Shown here: in pieces, positions 16,112 through 24,385 of the stretch
How positions within the stretch are numbered: the first letter of the stretch is position 1
Layout: each line of letters opens with the position of its first letter
DNA from: Arthrobacter sp042667405
GTDB taxonomy: Bacteria; Actinomycetota; Actinomycetes; Actinomycetales; Micrococcaceae
Assembly: GCF_042667405.1 (NCBI RefSeq)
Contig: NZ_JBHVAL010000020.1
Span: 1-64,000 of the forward strand
Reading direction: 5' to 3'
Length of the DNA: 64,000 bases
The notes under the pieces: generated by a model
Database searches by the model: none
Told to the model about the DNA's origin: nothing
Seen by the model: the letters and a program-made list of their open reading frames with translations, nothing else
Made by a program: the position numbers and the translations under genes

Positions 16112-16642
16112 CTAGCTATCCACTAGATACTTGTATGCCGTCGCAACCTTCATATAGAGGCGGAGATTATCTCCCCCTGTCGATATGAAACCATGGCGGG
16201 AGTACCAGCCGATCAGTCCAGAATTGTCGGCGTCGACCACTATGACTTGCCCCCCTCCCAGCGAAGCCGCCTCAACGATCGTTTCGAGGGCGGCCCGTAG
16301 CAGTTGCCACCCCCATTGCCTTTCAGCGTCACCACGAAGAGAACGGTCCAGGGCCAGCTTTACCAACAGCCATGCCGGGGTGCTCCGAAGCAGGTTTCGT
16401 TGTATCGGCTTGGGCATGTCATCGCGGACCACCAGTGTGGGACAAATGGCGAAGTACCCTACAACTTTCTGCTCGGTTGAGGTTCGGCTCTCAATGAGGA
16501 CGTAGACCATGCTGGCGCCCGACTCCATGGACTTGGAGGCGTGTTGGGTAAGCCACAGGTTGTAGCCCTCTTCGCCGCAGTCGAAGGCCCCCAGATCAAA
16601 TCCGGGGGCCAACTTGACTACGGAATAGCTTGGCTGAGTCAT
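16112..16642 (-). CDS. GNAT-type toxin of a TacAT-like pair
   Basis: A GNAT acetyltransferase of 176 residues. Signs are the early FDCGEEGYNLWLTQHA, the strand pair VVGYFAICPTLV, the acetyl-CoA region LRGDAERQWGWQLLRAAL, and VVDADNSGLIGWYSRHGF with the late tyrosine. In TacT/AtaT toxins the domain acetylates aminoacyl-tRNA and stops translation. The ATG at 16642 overlaps the stop of the DUF1778 antitoxin gene (ATGA), the usual operon form. The pair lies between 43-bp direct repeats. Confidence 0.85.
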   Translation of the reverse strand: MTQPSYSVVKLAPGFDLGAFDCGEEGYNLWLTQHASKSMESGASMVYVLIESRTSTEQKVVGYFAICPTLVVRDDMPKPIQRNLLRSTPAWLLVKLALDRSLRGDAERQWGWQLLRAALETIVEAASLGGGQVIVVDADNSGLIGWYSRHGFISTGGDNLRLYMKVATAYKYLVDS

Positions 16643-16908
16643 CGACGGATCAGTCTCGGGAGCCTGGACAGATTTTCCAGTTCCGCAGAGTCATCGGGAA
16701 CATCCAGTGAAGCCATCATGGCGTCAAAAACCTCCGGCGCCATGAGAGTGGTATCCGCGCGAGCGACTACACGTTCTGCGGCTTGTCGTGCAGCGTTGGT
16801 GACGAACGCTGTCTTTGAGACGTGTAGAAGATCGGCGGCCTCAGAGATCAGTTGGTCCGTGCTCTCGTCCGTGCGCAGCTCGAGTCGTCTGCTTTTTGGG
16901 AGCCCCAT
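16639..16908 (-). CDS. DUF1778-type antitoxin (TacA-like)
   Basis: The protein has 89 residues: an N-terminal ribbon-helix-helix (SRRLELRTDESTDQLISEAA, then SKTAFVTNAARQAAERVV) and an acidic C-terminal tail that would wrap the toxin. The RHH half should bind the operon promoter for autoregulation. The ATG at 16908 has GGAGG and AGGA upstream. Its stop overlaps the toxin start. Confidence 0.85.
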   Translation of the reverse strand: MGLPKSRRLELRTDESTDQLISEAADLLHVSKTAFVTNAARQAAERVVARADTTLMAPEVFDAMMASLDVPDDSAELENLSRLPRLIRR

Positions 16909-17059
16909 AATTCCTACCTCCAGCTCTGAGTGTACGGCATTTGTACGGTGCCGCGTAAGGGCTAGTGGCCTGTCAGGTTGGCCGTGGCAAGCCTCGCTAG
17001 CGCCCACTCCCAGCCGATCAGCTCCTGCTCTAACCGCGACGTGCAGCGAGCCTTATGCC

Positions 17060-17102
17060 GTCAATCCCCAGTAACCCGCCCCGCCACGTACTCTGCGTCC
17101 AG
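17060..17102. repeat. right 43-bp direct repeat (3' end of the monooxygenase gene)
   Basis: Partner of 16046-16088. It forms the functional 3' end of the monooxygenase gene, so the inserted segment (16089-17059) probably brought a replacement gene end with it. Confidence 0.8.
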
Positions 17103-18305
17103 CCCCACGCCTCCAACAATCGACGAGTAGTGCCGGGTCAACCAAGGCAGCCCCACCACATACAGCCCAGGAAACTCCGTGACTCCGCGTGAGTGCTTCG
17201 GATAGCCCCACTCGTCCACAAGGGGCAGGTCCACGAACCCAAAGTCCAGCTGGTAACCCGAGGCCCACAGAACCGACGTAATGCCCGCCTCCGCAAGGCT
17301 CACTCGCGACGGCTCCGCAGGCAGCCAGTCATCGGCCTCCAAAGGTTCCTGGGCGGGAGCATCGATCCCCGCCGCCGCGATGTAAGCATCAATCGCTTTG
17401 CCTGTCCGCTGTCCAAACGCGGACTCAACGGCTGCGAGGCGTTCGGGGAGGTCGTCGCTAAAGGTGAGGTCGCCGTCGTCGATTGCTTCAAGGTGACCGT
17501 GCAGGTGCATGCCGCCGCGGCCGAGTTTGCGGAGGTGGATGCTGTGGCCGCCGTCGGTGCCGGATAGCAAGGGATTGGGCGCAAACCGCAACGCGGGGGA
17601 GGGCAGGGCCTCGCGGGTGAGGGCGTGGATGCCGTAGTCGGGTCCGTGTTTGCCGGTTTCGAGCATCCAGTAGATGAGGTCGTGGCCGCGGTATCGGCGG
17701 GGCGCCTCGGGGACGATGGAGACGGCGAGGTGCACGTCGCGGCCGGCGTCGTGGAGTTCCTCGGCGATTTGCCCGCCCGACTGCCCGGTCCGCACGATCA
17801 ACACGGCGCCGTCGGGCAGTTGCTCAGGATTGCGGTAGTCGTGCGTGTGCAGCTGGGTCACGCCCGGCGGCAGCTTTGCGGAGACGGCTGGCGTCTTGGG
17901 GACCTGATACGCGCCCGTCGCCAACACCACCTTCCCGGCGCGCACACTGCCCAGCGACGTCTCCAGCAGGAACCCGCCGTCCGGCGCGGCTGACAAGCGA
18001 GTCACATCGACGCCGGTATGAATCGGCGCGGCAACCAGCTCCGCATAGTGCCTGAAAAGGTTCACCGCAGCGTCCCGGGGGATGAACGCGTCCCGGTCGC
18101 CGCCGTCGAACGGCATCCCCGGAAGGTCCAGCGAAAGGTTGGGCGTGTTCATGTAAAAGCCGTCCCAGCGGTCCTGAAACGCCCCGCCCAAAGTATCCCG
18201 CCGCTCCAAAACCTGATGCTCCACGCCCAACTGCGACAGCCAGTAACTCGTGGTGAGGCCTGCTTGGCCTGCGCCGATGACTACCGTGTCCGGGATGCGT
18301 CCCAT
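17061..18305 (-). CDS. flavin-containing monooxygenase / NAD(P)-binding oxidoreductase
   Basis: A class B flavoprotein of about 414 residues. The FAD Rossmann motif is TVVIGAGQAGLTTSYWL at the N-terminus, followed by ERRDTLGGAFQDRWDGFYMNTP. A second dinucleotide region reads AVLIVRTGQSGGQIAEEL, and VLWASGYQLDFGFV plus FPGLYVVGLPWL are the C-terminal FAD signatures. Relatives are CzcO-like oxidoreductases and Baeyer-Villiger or N-hydroxylating enzymes; the substrate cannot be read. An in-frame ATG lies 8 codons upstream (18329). The last 14 codons are duplicated beyond the toxin-antitoxin pair. Confidence 0.85.
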   Translation of the reverse strand: MGRIPDTVVIGAGQAGLTTSYWLSQLGVEHQVLERRDTLGGAFQDRWDGFYMNTPNLSLDLPGMPFDGGDRDAFIPRDAAVNLFRHYAELVAAPIHTGVDVTRLSAAPDGGFLLETSLGSVRAGKVVLATGAYQVPKTPAVSAKLPPGVTQLHTHDYRNPEQLPDGAVLIVRTGQSGGQIAEELHDAGRDVHLAVSIVPEAPRRYRGHDLIYWMLETGKHGPDYGIHALTREALPSPALRFAPNPLLSGTDGGHSIHLRKLGRGGMHLHGHLEAIDDGDLTFSDDLPERLAAVESAFGQRTGKAIDAYIAAAGIDAPAQEPLEADDWLPAEPSRVSLAEAGITSVLWASGYQLDFGFVDLPLVDEWGYPKHSRGVTEFPGLYVVGLPWLTRHYSSIVGGVGLDAEYVAGRVTGD

Positions 18306-18355
18306 GAAGTGGACTTTACGCCCGGGCATGGCACGCGGACAGGGGATCGTGGACC

Positions 18356-18679
18356 CTAAATCTGTTGGCCACGCCCCGGTTTTTCAAGCAGTTCGCAGAG
18401 CACAGCCTCCACCTCCGGCCCGATCGACGGTCCCTGACCGCCGAGCTCGAACAGAGGCAAGTAGCCCATGTGGCGGGCCGCGTGGTTCGCCATGGTGAGG
18501 GGCCCGACGTCGGCAGTCGACAATGGTTCGCCGCGCAGCAGGCGCCGTGCACCGCGCTCGCAGCCGGAGATCTGCATGATCACCTTCAGGTCAAAGTCCC
18601 GCAGCACATGACCGGTACCGAAGCTCCTGAGGGTGGGAGCGGACAGCGGTCCGCCACGCGGGATTTCGTTGGTACTCAA
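18356..18679 (-). CDS. hypothetical protein
   Basis: The frame encodes 107 residues with a TTG start, soluble, with helices such as CERGARRLLRGEPLS and PEVEAVLCELLEKPG. I do not recognise it. It lies 50 bp upstream of the monooxygenase gene on the same strand and may be cotranscribed. The ribosome binding site is weak, so the start is uncertain. Confidence 0.45.
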   Translation of the reverse strand: MSTNEIPRGGPLSAPTLRSFGTGHVLRDFDLKVIMQISGCERGARRLLRGEPLSTADVGPLTMANHAARHMGYLPLFELGGQGPSIGPEVEAVLCELLEKPGRGQQI

Positions 18680-18893
18680 TGTGGCTGGCCCCCTCGGCGC
18701 TCGCAGTGCTCCTGTAGGAGGAGTGCGGGGCGAGTCCGGGTCGTGACGCGAATGCCGTCATATCTTGCAGCCTCGGATCACTTATCAGAGGCTCCGGAGA
18801 AGGCCTGGGACTGTGCGCATTGCGGCCTTCCTTGCAACATCCGATGGATTAAACATTTCCCAGCACTAGCCATACGCTCGAATCCCTGTAGAC

Positions 18894-19041
18894 TTGACGG
18901 TGTTGTTGTGTTTGGCATTTGGTAGTTCAGGCAGTCCCGCGATCCCTCCGGATCGCGACCTTCTGAAGTAACGGTGGAGAACACCCCACACCGGAGACCC
19001 GAAAGTCGGGAGCATCTCCACCTTCAGTAAGGACTGAAAAA
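18894..19041 (+). promoter_or_regulatory. cspA promoter and structured 5' leader
   Basis: TTGACG (18894-18899) is the probable -35 box, with a poor -10 near 18919. The leader holds a perfect 8-bp hairpin CGCGATCC/GGATCGCG (18938-18957); a long pairing of CTGAAG...GGTGGAGA (from 18963) with TCTCCACC...TTCAG (to 19027); and an inner CCCGA/TCGGG (18999-19011). AAGGA lies about eight bases before the start codon, just outside the large stem. Long folded leaders of this kind act as temperature-sensing structures in csp mRNAs of other bacteria. Confidence 0.6.
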
Positions 19042-19245
19042 ATGGCTACAGGTACCGTGAAATGGTTCAACTCCGAAAAGGGCTTCGGCTTCATCTCTCC
19101 TGAAGATGGCAGCCAGGACGTTTTCGCTCACTACTCTGCGATCAACTCCTCGGGTTACCGCTCCCTCGAAGAGAACCAGAAGGTTTCCTTCGACGTCGAG
19201 CAGGGCCCCAAGGGTCCCCAGGCAGTAAACATCCAGGCTATCTAG
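19042..19245 (+). CDS. cspA: cold shock protein
   Basis: A single cold-shock domain of 67 residues. RNP1 (KGFGFIS) and RNP2 (VFAHYSAI) are intact, with the usual MATGTVKWFNSEKG start. It binds single-stranded RNA and DNA and acts as an RNA chaperone. A long structured leader precedes it and a strong terminator follows 14 bp after the stop, so it is monocistronic. Confidence 0.97.
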   Translation: MATGTVKWFNSEKGFGFISPEDGSQDVFAHYSAINSSGYRSLEENQKVSFDVEQGPKGPQAVNIQAI

Positions 19246-19259
19246 TCTTCGGATAACGC

Positions 19260-19297
19260 AAAAAGCAGGGCCGGTCACTGACCGGCCCTGCTTTTTT
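19260..19297 (+). terminator. rho-independent terminator of cspA
   Basis: AAAAGCAGGGCCGGTCA pairs with TGACCGGCCCTGCTTTT, followed by a T tract (TTTTTT). It is the clearest terminator in the window. Confidence 0.92.
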
Positions 19298-19482
19298 GTC
19301 GCCCTCATTTGGGAATATGTGTACTAGTTCCCAAAACTTCCTTCGAACACATATCCACATAGCGAATTACACCCATGTAATTCTCCCCGCGCAGACCGTA
19401 GCGTCGATAACAAGAGACCATGACGCAAGGGGTACCGATGACCTGCCCGAACACCAAATACCAGCGCGAAGTACGTCGCCAC

Positions 19483-19593
19483 CACCTAGATGATGCCGCC
19501 AACCAGCCGACTTGGCCCCAATTACCACCTAGATTTGGCCGATCTCGCCTGTGCAAGGCATTTTCAACACCTAGTCCGCTGTTCAAGATCTAG
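19483..19593 (-). repeat. CTAGGTG repeat cluster C upstream of the LAL regulator
   Basis: Read on the minus strand, CTAG units lie at 19593 (CTAGATC, degenerate), 19574, 19532 and 19489, so intervals are 19, 42 and 43 bp. The two long gaps equal two 21-bp units each. TTCAACACCTAG (19563-19574) is also present in cluster B. The cluster ends 17 bp before the regulator's ATG and so covers its likely promoter. No TGAGTGCTCA box is seen here. Confidence 0.75.
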
Positions 19594-19610
19594 CCTGCGA
19601 GGTGAGCCGA

Positions 19611-22193
19611 ATGTCGGTCATGCAGAAAAGCAGAAGGTTGGATCGGGTGTTCGATATAGAGGTTCAGCGCGTCCTGGACTATATAGCGCACGGCATTGGT
19701 GTGCGCATAGTTGGGGTACCTGGCAGTGGCAAAAGCTCTGTAGTGCGCAACGTCGTCACCAACCTCGAGAAATCGGGCGCGACTGTCCACGTCATCGCTG
19801 GTCTCCGGACCCACAAGAACATCCCTTACTCGGCCATCAAGAGTCTGGGACTGGACCTGCGTCCAGGCCGCAGCGGCGTGCTGGATCTGGCTGACGTCCT
19901 TTCGAGCCGCTTGGCCGTGAGCGGCAAACACGTCCTGGTAGTGGATGACATCCACTTTGTAGATAGCGAATCGCTGGCAGTTCTGGAAGCCGTCCGCAGC
20001 CGTTCCAGCAGCCCGTTGGTCGCCACGGCTCCGGAGACGCTCAACTTCTCAAAGGGCCAACTCGCTGTCCTCAACCACGGGCGGGAAGCCGTCCTCCAGC
20101 TGGACCCGCTTCACTACGAGCAAGTCCACACCCTCCTCTCGCAAGTCCTGGGTGGATCAGCCGACGCCGACACCACAGCGCGGATTCTCACCAAAGCTGC
20201 CGGAAACCCACGGCTCATAGTGAAGATCGCAGAGACCGCATCGCTAAGCGATCTGTTGGTCAGGCGCGGCGGGATGTGGCGCATGACCGGTGAGACGCTG
20301 TGGAGCGACCATCTGCGCGGAACCATCGAGGCCTTGTTGGCGGAGCTCACCGCGGACGAGTTCACGGGCTTGAACACGATGGCCATTCTGGGTACGGCCC
20401 GCATCGATGTTCTACAGAAGATCGTGCACCCCGACGTTCTGGATGCGCTTGAGCGCAAGGGGCTGCTGTCCGTTATGGACGATCACCACAACGGACCCAC
20501 GGCGGCGGTCAGCCCGCCTGTCGTGGCAGATTATTTCCGCGGCCAGAAATCCCTGAGGGATAGGCACCTGCTGCGAAGCAGGATTGCTGGTGTGCTGGAG
20601 ACAACGCCACCGGCCGCAGTTACCTTTACCACCGCCGACTGTCTTTCCCGTGTGCTCACCTCACTCCGCCGGGAGCGGAGCAGCGATGACGCCATCACAG
20701 CCAGGCACTTTCATGAACACAGCACGGTCCGTGAGCGGACGCGGTTTGAACGGTGGGAAGCCGACAAATCGGTCGCCAATGCGGCCGCGCTGCTGCGCAT
20801 CTATTGGGGCGCACCTGTGGACGTGAAGCGCGCCCAGCGCGTCTGTACAGAAACATCAACCAACGACGCCGACTCTTCGGACCTGCTGTTGTTTACCATC
20901 TCCAAGGCCCTCCTCGCCATCAACACGGGCAGGGGTTTGAACGCTGGTGTCGAGGTGCTCAGGAACTTGAGTGAAGCGCATCCAGGACTAAAGGCCGGCG
21001 CTGACGCTGCAATGCTGTTCTTCAGTGGATCCCACGGTCGTGTCCCCCCGACCCGGCTTGAGGCGGGAGCAGACCAGGTGCCGGGGATCGGCAAGCTGAT
21101 CGAAGGCCTGATGCATCTTTACCGCCTCAATCCGACGATGGCCCTGAAGGTCATCAAGGACGCGAAAGACGACGAGACTTTCCCGCACTTACGACCCTTC
21201 ATCAATGGATTCTCACTCTTTGCCGATGGCAGGATCGACGAATCGCTGGTGTTCGCGTTGGACTGGCGTGCCGAAGCCCGCAAAAACCTCGACCAATTTG
21301 GAGTCGTCACCAGCAGTTACATCGCGGTGCACGGGCTGCTCTACCGTGGCTACTTCGAGGAAGCCGAATACTTGATGAGCAGCGTGTTCGCGATGGGCCG
21401 GCCTGGGTTCGTGGTGGACGTACTCTACGACGCCATGCTGCGTCTCGCAGGCCTGCGGCACGCCACGTCCTCGTCGGCGCCGGAACTGTCCATCGCCACC
21501 CAGGCACGGTCGGAAGTGCCCGACGTCGGCCCGTTGCCGGGGGTGGGTAAAGGGGCTTACGTGCTGGTAACCAGCAGAAACGCACACGCTGCGGGTTTTG
21601 ACCGGCGGGCCTCACAGCTGATCAAACGCCAGCTTAAGAGCGGATACATTCTGGAAGGAATGATGACCGCGATGCTCTGCACCTGTCTGAGTCCGGGGCG
21701 ACCCGTGCTGGACCTGCTGAAAAAGATTCTCAGGAAAAGCAACATCACCGTTCACGGACAGTTTCTGGCCATTGCAACTGCTGTCGTGGAGGGAGACCAT
21801 GAGTTGCTCAGCGCTTTGTTGAAGAACTACGAACCGGACATCGACCTGTACCAGGTTGGCATGTTGCTCCAGAGCGGCCTCAAACGCCAGGTTCTGGAAG
21901 GCAACCCTGACACTGCGGAGTTTCTGGCGACGGCGTCCTCACAGTTCGCGGCCAGCTTCCCGGCTGCTTTTGAACCGGTCTCCCTCAGCGCGGTTAAATC
22001 GCTGCTCCTCACGGACCGGGAAACCGAAATAGCCGTGCTGGCCGGATACCGCTCCAACGTGGAAATAGCCGAACAACTCGGCATCAGTGCCAGAACCGTC
22101 GAGAACCACATTTCCAACGCTTTGCGAAAGACCGGTGCAACTTCGCGCAATAGTCTCTTCATCCTCGCCAGGAATTCACTGCCGCCCGAGTAA
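19611..22193 (+). CDS. LAL-type LuxR transcriptional regulator (AAA ATPase + HTH)
   Basis: The protein has 860 residues. An N-terminal P-loop ATPase has Walker A VGVPGSGKSS (about 34-43) and Walker B HVLVVDDIHFVD. A long helical, TPR-like middle follows, and a C-terminal LuxR helix-turn-helix: LTDRETEIAVLAGYRSNVEIAEQLGIS, then RTVENHISNALRKTG. This is the layout of large ATP-dependent LuxR (LAL/MalT-like) activators, which oligomerise and bind arrays of direct repeats. AGGTGA lies five bases before the ATG at 19611. Phased repeat cluster C covers the promoter region, and related clusters lie at 0.2, 6.1 and 23.7 kb; a link is inferred. Confidence 0.88.
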   Translation: MSVMQKSRRLDRVFDIEVQRVLDYIAHGIGVRIVGVPGSGKSSVVRNVVTNLEKSGATVHVIAGLRTHKNIPYSAIKSLGLDLRPGRSGVLDLADVLSSRLAVSGKHVLVVDDIHFVDSESLAVLEAVRSRSSSPLVATAPETLNFSKGQLAVLNHGREAVLQLDPLHYEQVHTLLSQVLGGSADADTTARILTKAAGNPRLIVKIAETASLSDLLVRRGGMWRMTGETLWSDHLRGTIEALLAELTADEFTGLNTMAILGTARIDVLQKIVHPDVLDALERKGLLSVMDDHHNGPTAAVSPPVVADYFRGQKSLRDRHLLRSRIAGVLETTPPAAVTFTTADCLSRVLTSLRRERSSDDAITARHFHEHSTVRERTRFERWEADKSVANAAALLRIYWGAPVDVKRAQRVCTETSTNDADSSDLLLFTISKALLAINTGRGLNAGVEVLRNLSEAHPGLKAGADAAMLFFSGSHGRVPPTRLEAGADQVPGIGKLIEGLMHLYRLNPTMALKVIKDAKDDETFPHLRPFINGFSLFADGRIDESLVFALDWRAEARKNLDQFGVVTSSYIAVHGLLYRGYFEEAEYLMSSVFAMGRPGFVVDVLYDAMLRLAGLRHATSSSAPELSIATQARSEVPDVGPLPGVGKGAYVLVTSRNAHAAGFDRRASQLIKRQLKSGYILEGMMTAMLCTCLSPGRPVLDLLKKILRKSNITVHGQFLAIATAVVEGDHELLSALLKNYEPDIDLYQVGMLLQSGLKRQVLEGNPDTAEFLATASSQFAASFPAAFEPVSLSAVKSLLLTDRETEIAVLAGYRSNVEIAEQLGISARTVENHISNALRKTGATSRNSLFILARNSLPPE

Positions 22194-22218
22194 CGCTGGA
22201 TATGCTGTCAGCGTCCCT

Positions 22219-22246
22219 CTCCCGGCGCTCACCCAAGTGCCGGGAG
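22219..22246 (+). terminator. hairpin after the LAL regulator gene
   Basis: CTCCCGGC pairs with GCCGGGAG (8-bp stem, 12-nt loop), 26 bp past the stop. There is no T tract, so read-through into the permease gene 22 bp on is possible. Confidence 0.5.
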
Positions 22247-22268
22247 CCCTGATGCTGAAAGGGCCTTT

Positions 22269-23519
22269 GTGAACCAGCCACCCACGTTGGCCAGACGTCT
22301 TGGTACCTTCGACGCATCCTTGATCGGCCTGGGGTCCATGATCGGTGCTGGTGTCTTCGCCGCGTTTACTCCTGCAGCCGCGGCTGCAGGTTCGGGGCTG
22401 TTGATCGGGCTGGTCGTGGCTGCCTTCGTGGCCTTCTGCAACGCCACCTCGTCAGCCCAGCTGGCGGCCGCCTACCCCACATCCGGCGGAACATACGTGT
22501 ACGGTCGCGAACGGCTGGGGCCCTGGCCCGGGTTCCTTGCCGGCTGGGGATTTGTCATCGGCAAGACGGCCAGCGCCGCAGCCATGGCAATGACGTTCGC
22601 CGCCTATGCTGCCCCGCAAGGTTGGGAACGCCCGGTGGCGATTGCCGCCGTCGTACTTCTTACCGCTGTGAACTATCACGGCGTGACCCGAACCGCGGGT
22701 CTGACGCGTGTGCTGGTGATCGCTGTGCTGGCTGCCCTGGCCGTCTCGCTGACTGCTGTGTGGGGTGGCTCGGGGCCCGACTTTGGCAACGTGCTTGGCG
22801 AGGGACTGCTCGCGCAGGGCTGGTACGGCGTCCTGCAATCGGCGGGGCTGTTGTTCTTTGCCTTTGCGGGGTATGCGCGCATTGCGACCATGGGAGAAGA
22901 AGTGCGGGAACCGCGCAGGACCATCCCACGCGCCATAATAATCGCTTTGTCTATTTCCGTGGTTCTGTACGCAGCCGTAGCTATCACCCTGCTCGCGGCG
23001 CTCGACCCCGACGGCGTGGCCGGAAACCCGACGCCGTTGGCCGCTGCCGTCGAAAACGGGTCGCTGGCATGGGCCGCGCCAGTGGTTCGCGTCGGTGCAG
23101 CCGTTGCGTCGCTGGGGGCGCTCTTGGCTCTGGTCGCCGGCCTTGGCCGAACCAGCTTGGCCATGGCCCGCGAACATGACTTGCCGCATGCCCTCGCCGC
23201 GGTGCATCCCAAGTACAAGGTTCCGCATAAAGCCGAGATCACCATCGGTGCGGTGATCTGTGTGGTCATTGCCGTGGCAGACCTACGTGGGGCAATTGGC
23301 TTCTCATCCTTCGGGGTGTTGCTCTACTACCTGGTGGCAAACATTGCCGCGTTCACGCAGCCCGCTGAAGATCGCCGCTACCCGAAAGCACTCCAGGTGG
23401 CAGGCGCCATTGCGTGCGTGGTTCTGGTGACCACCTTGCCGCCCTTGTCCGTGGGGTTGGGTGTCCTGATGTTCGCCGTCGGGATCCTTTACCGTTTTCT
23501 GCGGCTGCGCCGGAACTGA
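22269..23519 (+). CDS. APC-superfamily amino acid permease
   Basis: The protein has 416 residues and about 12 helices. The first helix carries the substrate-backbone motif GLGSMIGAGVFAAF, followed by ATSSAQLAAAYPTSGGTYVYGRERLG, and the loop MGEEVREPRRTIPRAI is conserved in APC transporters. The GTG start has AAAGGG five bases upstream. The substrate is not readable; it may be cotranscribed with the LAL regulator gene 75 bp upstream. Confidence 0.85.
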   Translation: MNQPPTLARRLGTFDASLIGLGSMIGAGVFAAFTPAAAAAGSGLLIGLVVAAFVAFCNATSSAQLAAAYPTSGGTYVYGRERLGPWPGFLAGWGFVIGKTASAAAMAMTFAAYAAPQGWERPVAIAAVVLLTAVNYHGVTRTAGLTRVLVIAVLAALAVSLTAVWGGSGPDFGNVLGEGLLAQGWYGVLQSAGLLFFAFAGYARIATMGEEVREPRRTIPRAIIIALSISVVLYAAVAITLLAALDPDGVAGNPTPLAAAVENGSLAWAAPVVRVGAAVASLGALLALVAGLGRTSLAMAREHDLPHALAAVHPKYKVPHKAEITIGAVICVVIAVADLRGAIGFSSFGVLLYYLVANIAAFTQPAEDRRYPKALQVAGAIACVVLVTTLPPLSVGLGVLMFAVGILYRFLRLRRN

Positions 23520-23681
23520 TTCAACGGCTGAACCGGCAGGCTGGGCACGACCCCACCCGGGGGTAGTCAGGTGGAGCCGTGCCGTAGTGCCGCCTACGTC
23601 TGGAGCGGGTGGGGTTACCCGCCGGACATCGGGATCCCCGCTCCGGAGGCACATAGGAAGACTATGGGCGAATTTCGGCCT

Positions 23682-23773
23682 CTAGGTGCTCAAACTCCAA
23701 AACTAGGTGGTGCGCGGACGCGTTCATCCCCAAAAAGGCCCAAAAATGAGTGGTGACTGTGCCCGTCTAGGTG
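23682..23773 (+). repeat. CTAGGTG repeat cluster D
   Basis: CTAGGTG begins at 23682, 23703 and 23767: intervals of 21 and 64 bp (six turns). Between the last two lies GGCCCAAAAATGAGTGGTGA (23738-23757), the same second box as in clusters A and B but with a weakened palindrome. It lies between two convergent genes, and the last copy supplies the stop codon of the membrane protein gene at 23767. The rest of 23520-23681 shows nothing recognisable. Confidence 0.8.
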
Positions 23774-24207
23774 TTGGCCCGGCGTCGCGCGTTCCTGCGC
23801 TCCACCGATTCCATGAACGTGACGATGCTGGCGAGCGTGACGGCAATTGAACACGTCACCGCCATCGCCGTAGGGGTTTCCTGAAACGGAACCACCAACA
23901 GAGGGCTGAGCATCATGGCGTTTCCCATGGCCGACGCCGTGAACACGCAGGCTTTCAGCAGCAGGCACTTGAGCGGATCCATGATCATCATGGCCACCGG
24001 TGCAACCACACCCAACGCCATGGTGAGTACTACCGCCGTCGTCCGTAAGTCTGAGGGGTCCAGCACCTTCAGCCCCTCAGGCGGCGGCGCTGTGCCAAGT
24101 AGCGTGGCTGCTATAGCCGAACAGACGGCAACCACGCAGGTCAGGATTCGAAGTGCGGCTGGGTAGAAGTGCGTGATCACAGGCAAGTCCTCGTCGTTCG
24201 TTGGCAC
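23767..24207 (-). CDS. four-helix membrane protein, unknown
   Basis: The protein has 146 residues and four membrane segments (about 18-38, 58-78, 84-106 and 110-132), with a short acidic N-terminus and an arginine-rich C-terminus. No family is recognised. Its stop codon is part of a CTAGGTG repeat. The region 24208-24385 upstream holds its promoter and that of the divergent gene, but no motif stands out. Confidence 0.6.
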   Translation of the reverse strand: MPTNDEDLPVITHFYPAALRILTCVVAVCSAIAATLLGTAPPPEGLKVLDPSDLRTTAVVLTMALGVVAPVAMMIMDPLKCLLLKACVFTASAMGNAMMLSPLLVVPFQETPTAMAVTCSIAVTLASIVTFMESVERRNARRRANT

Positions 24208-24385
24208 TACCCCCGGATATAGGGGTAGTGCCCCAAAGGGCGAATGTGTGACGCTGTTTTCGGGGGCCTACTTTGGACGTCCCGTTCACCGAAACTGCAC
24301 GACGCATGTCCGTCCGGGACGGCAGCAACCCCGCCCCTAACGTGACCAGGGTGCTGAAATCCTGTCGGGCCAATCAACTGGCAGA

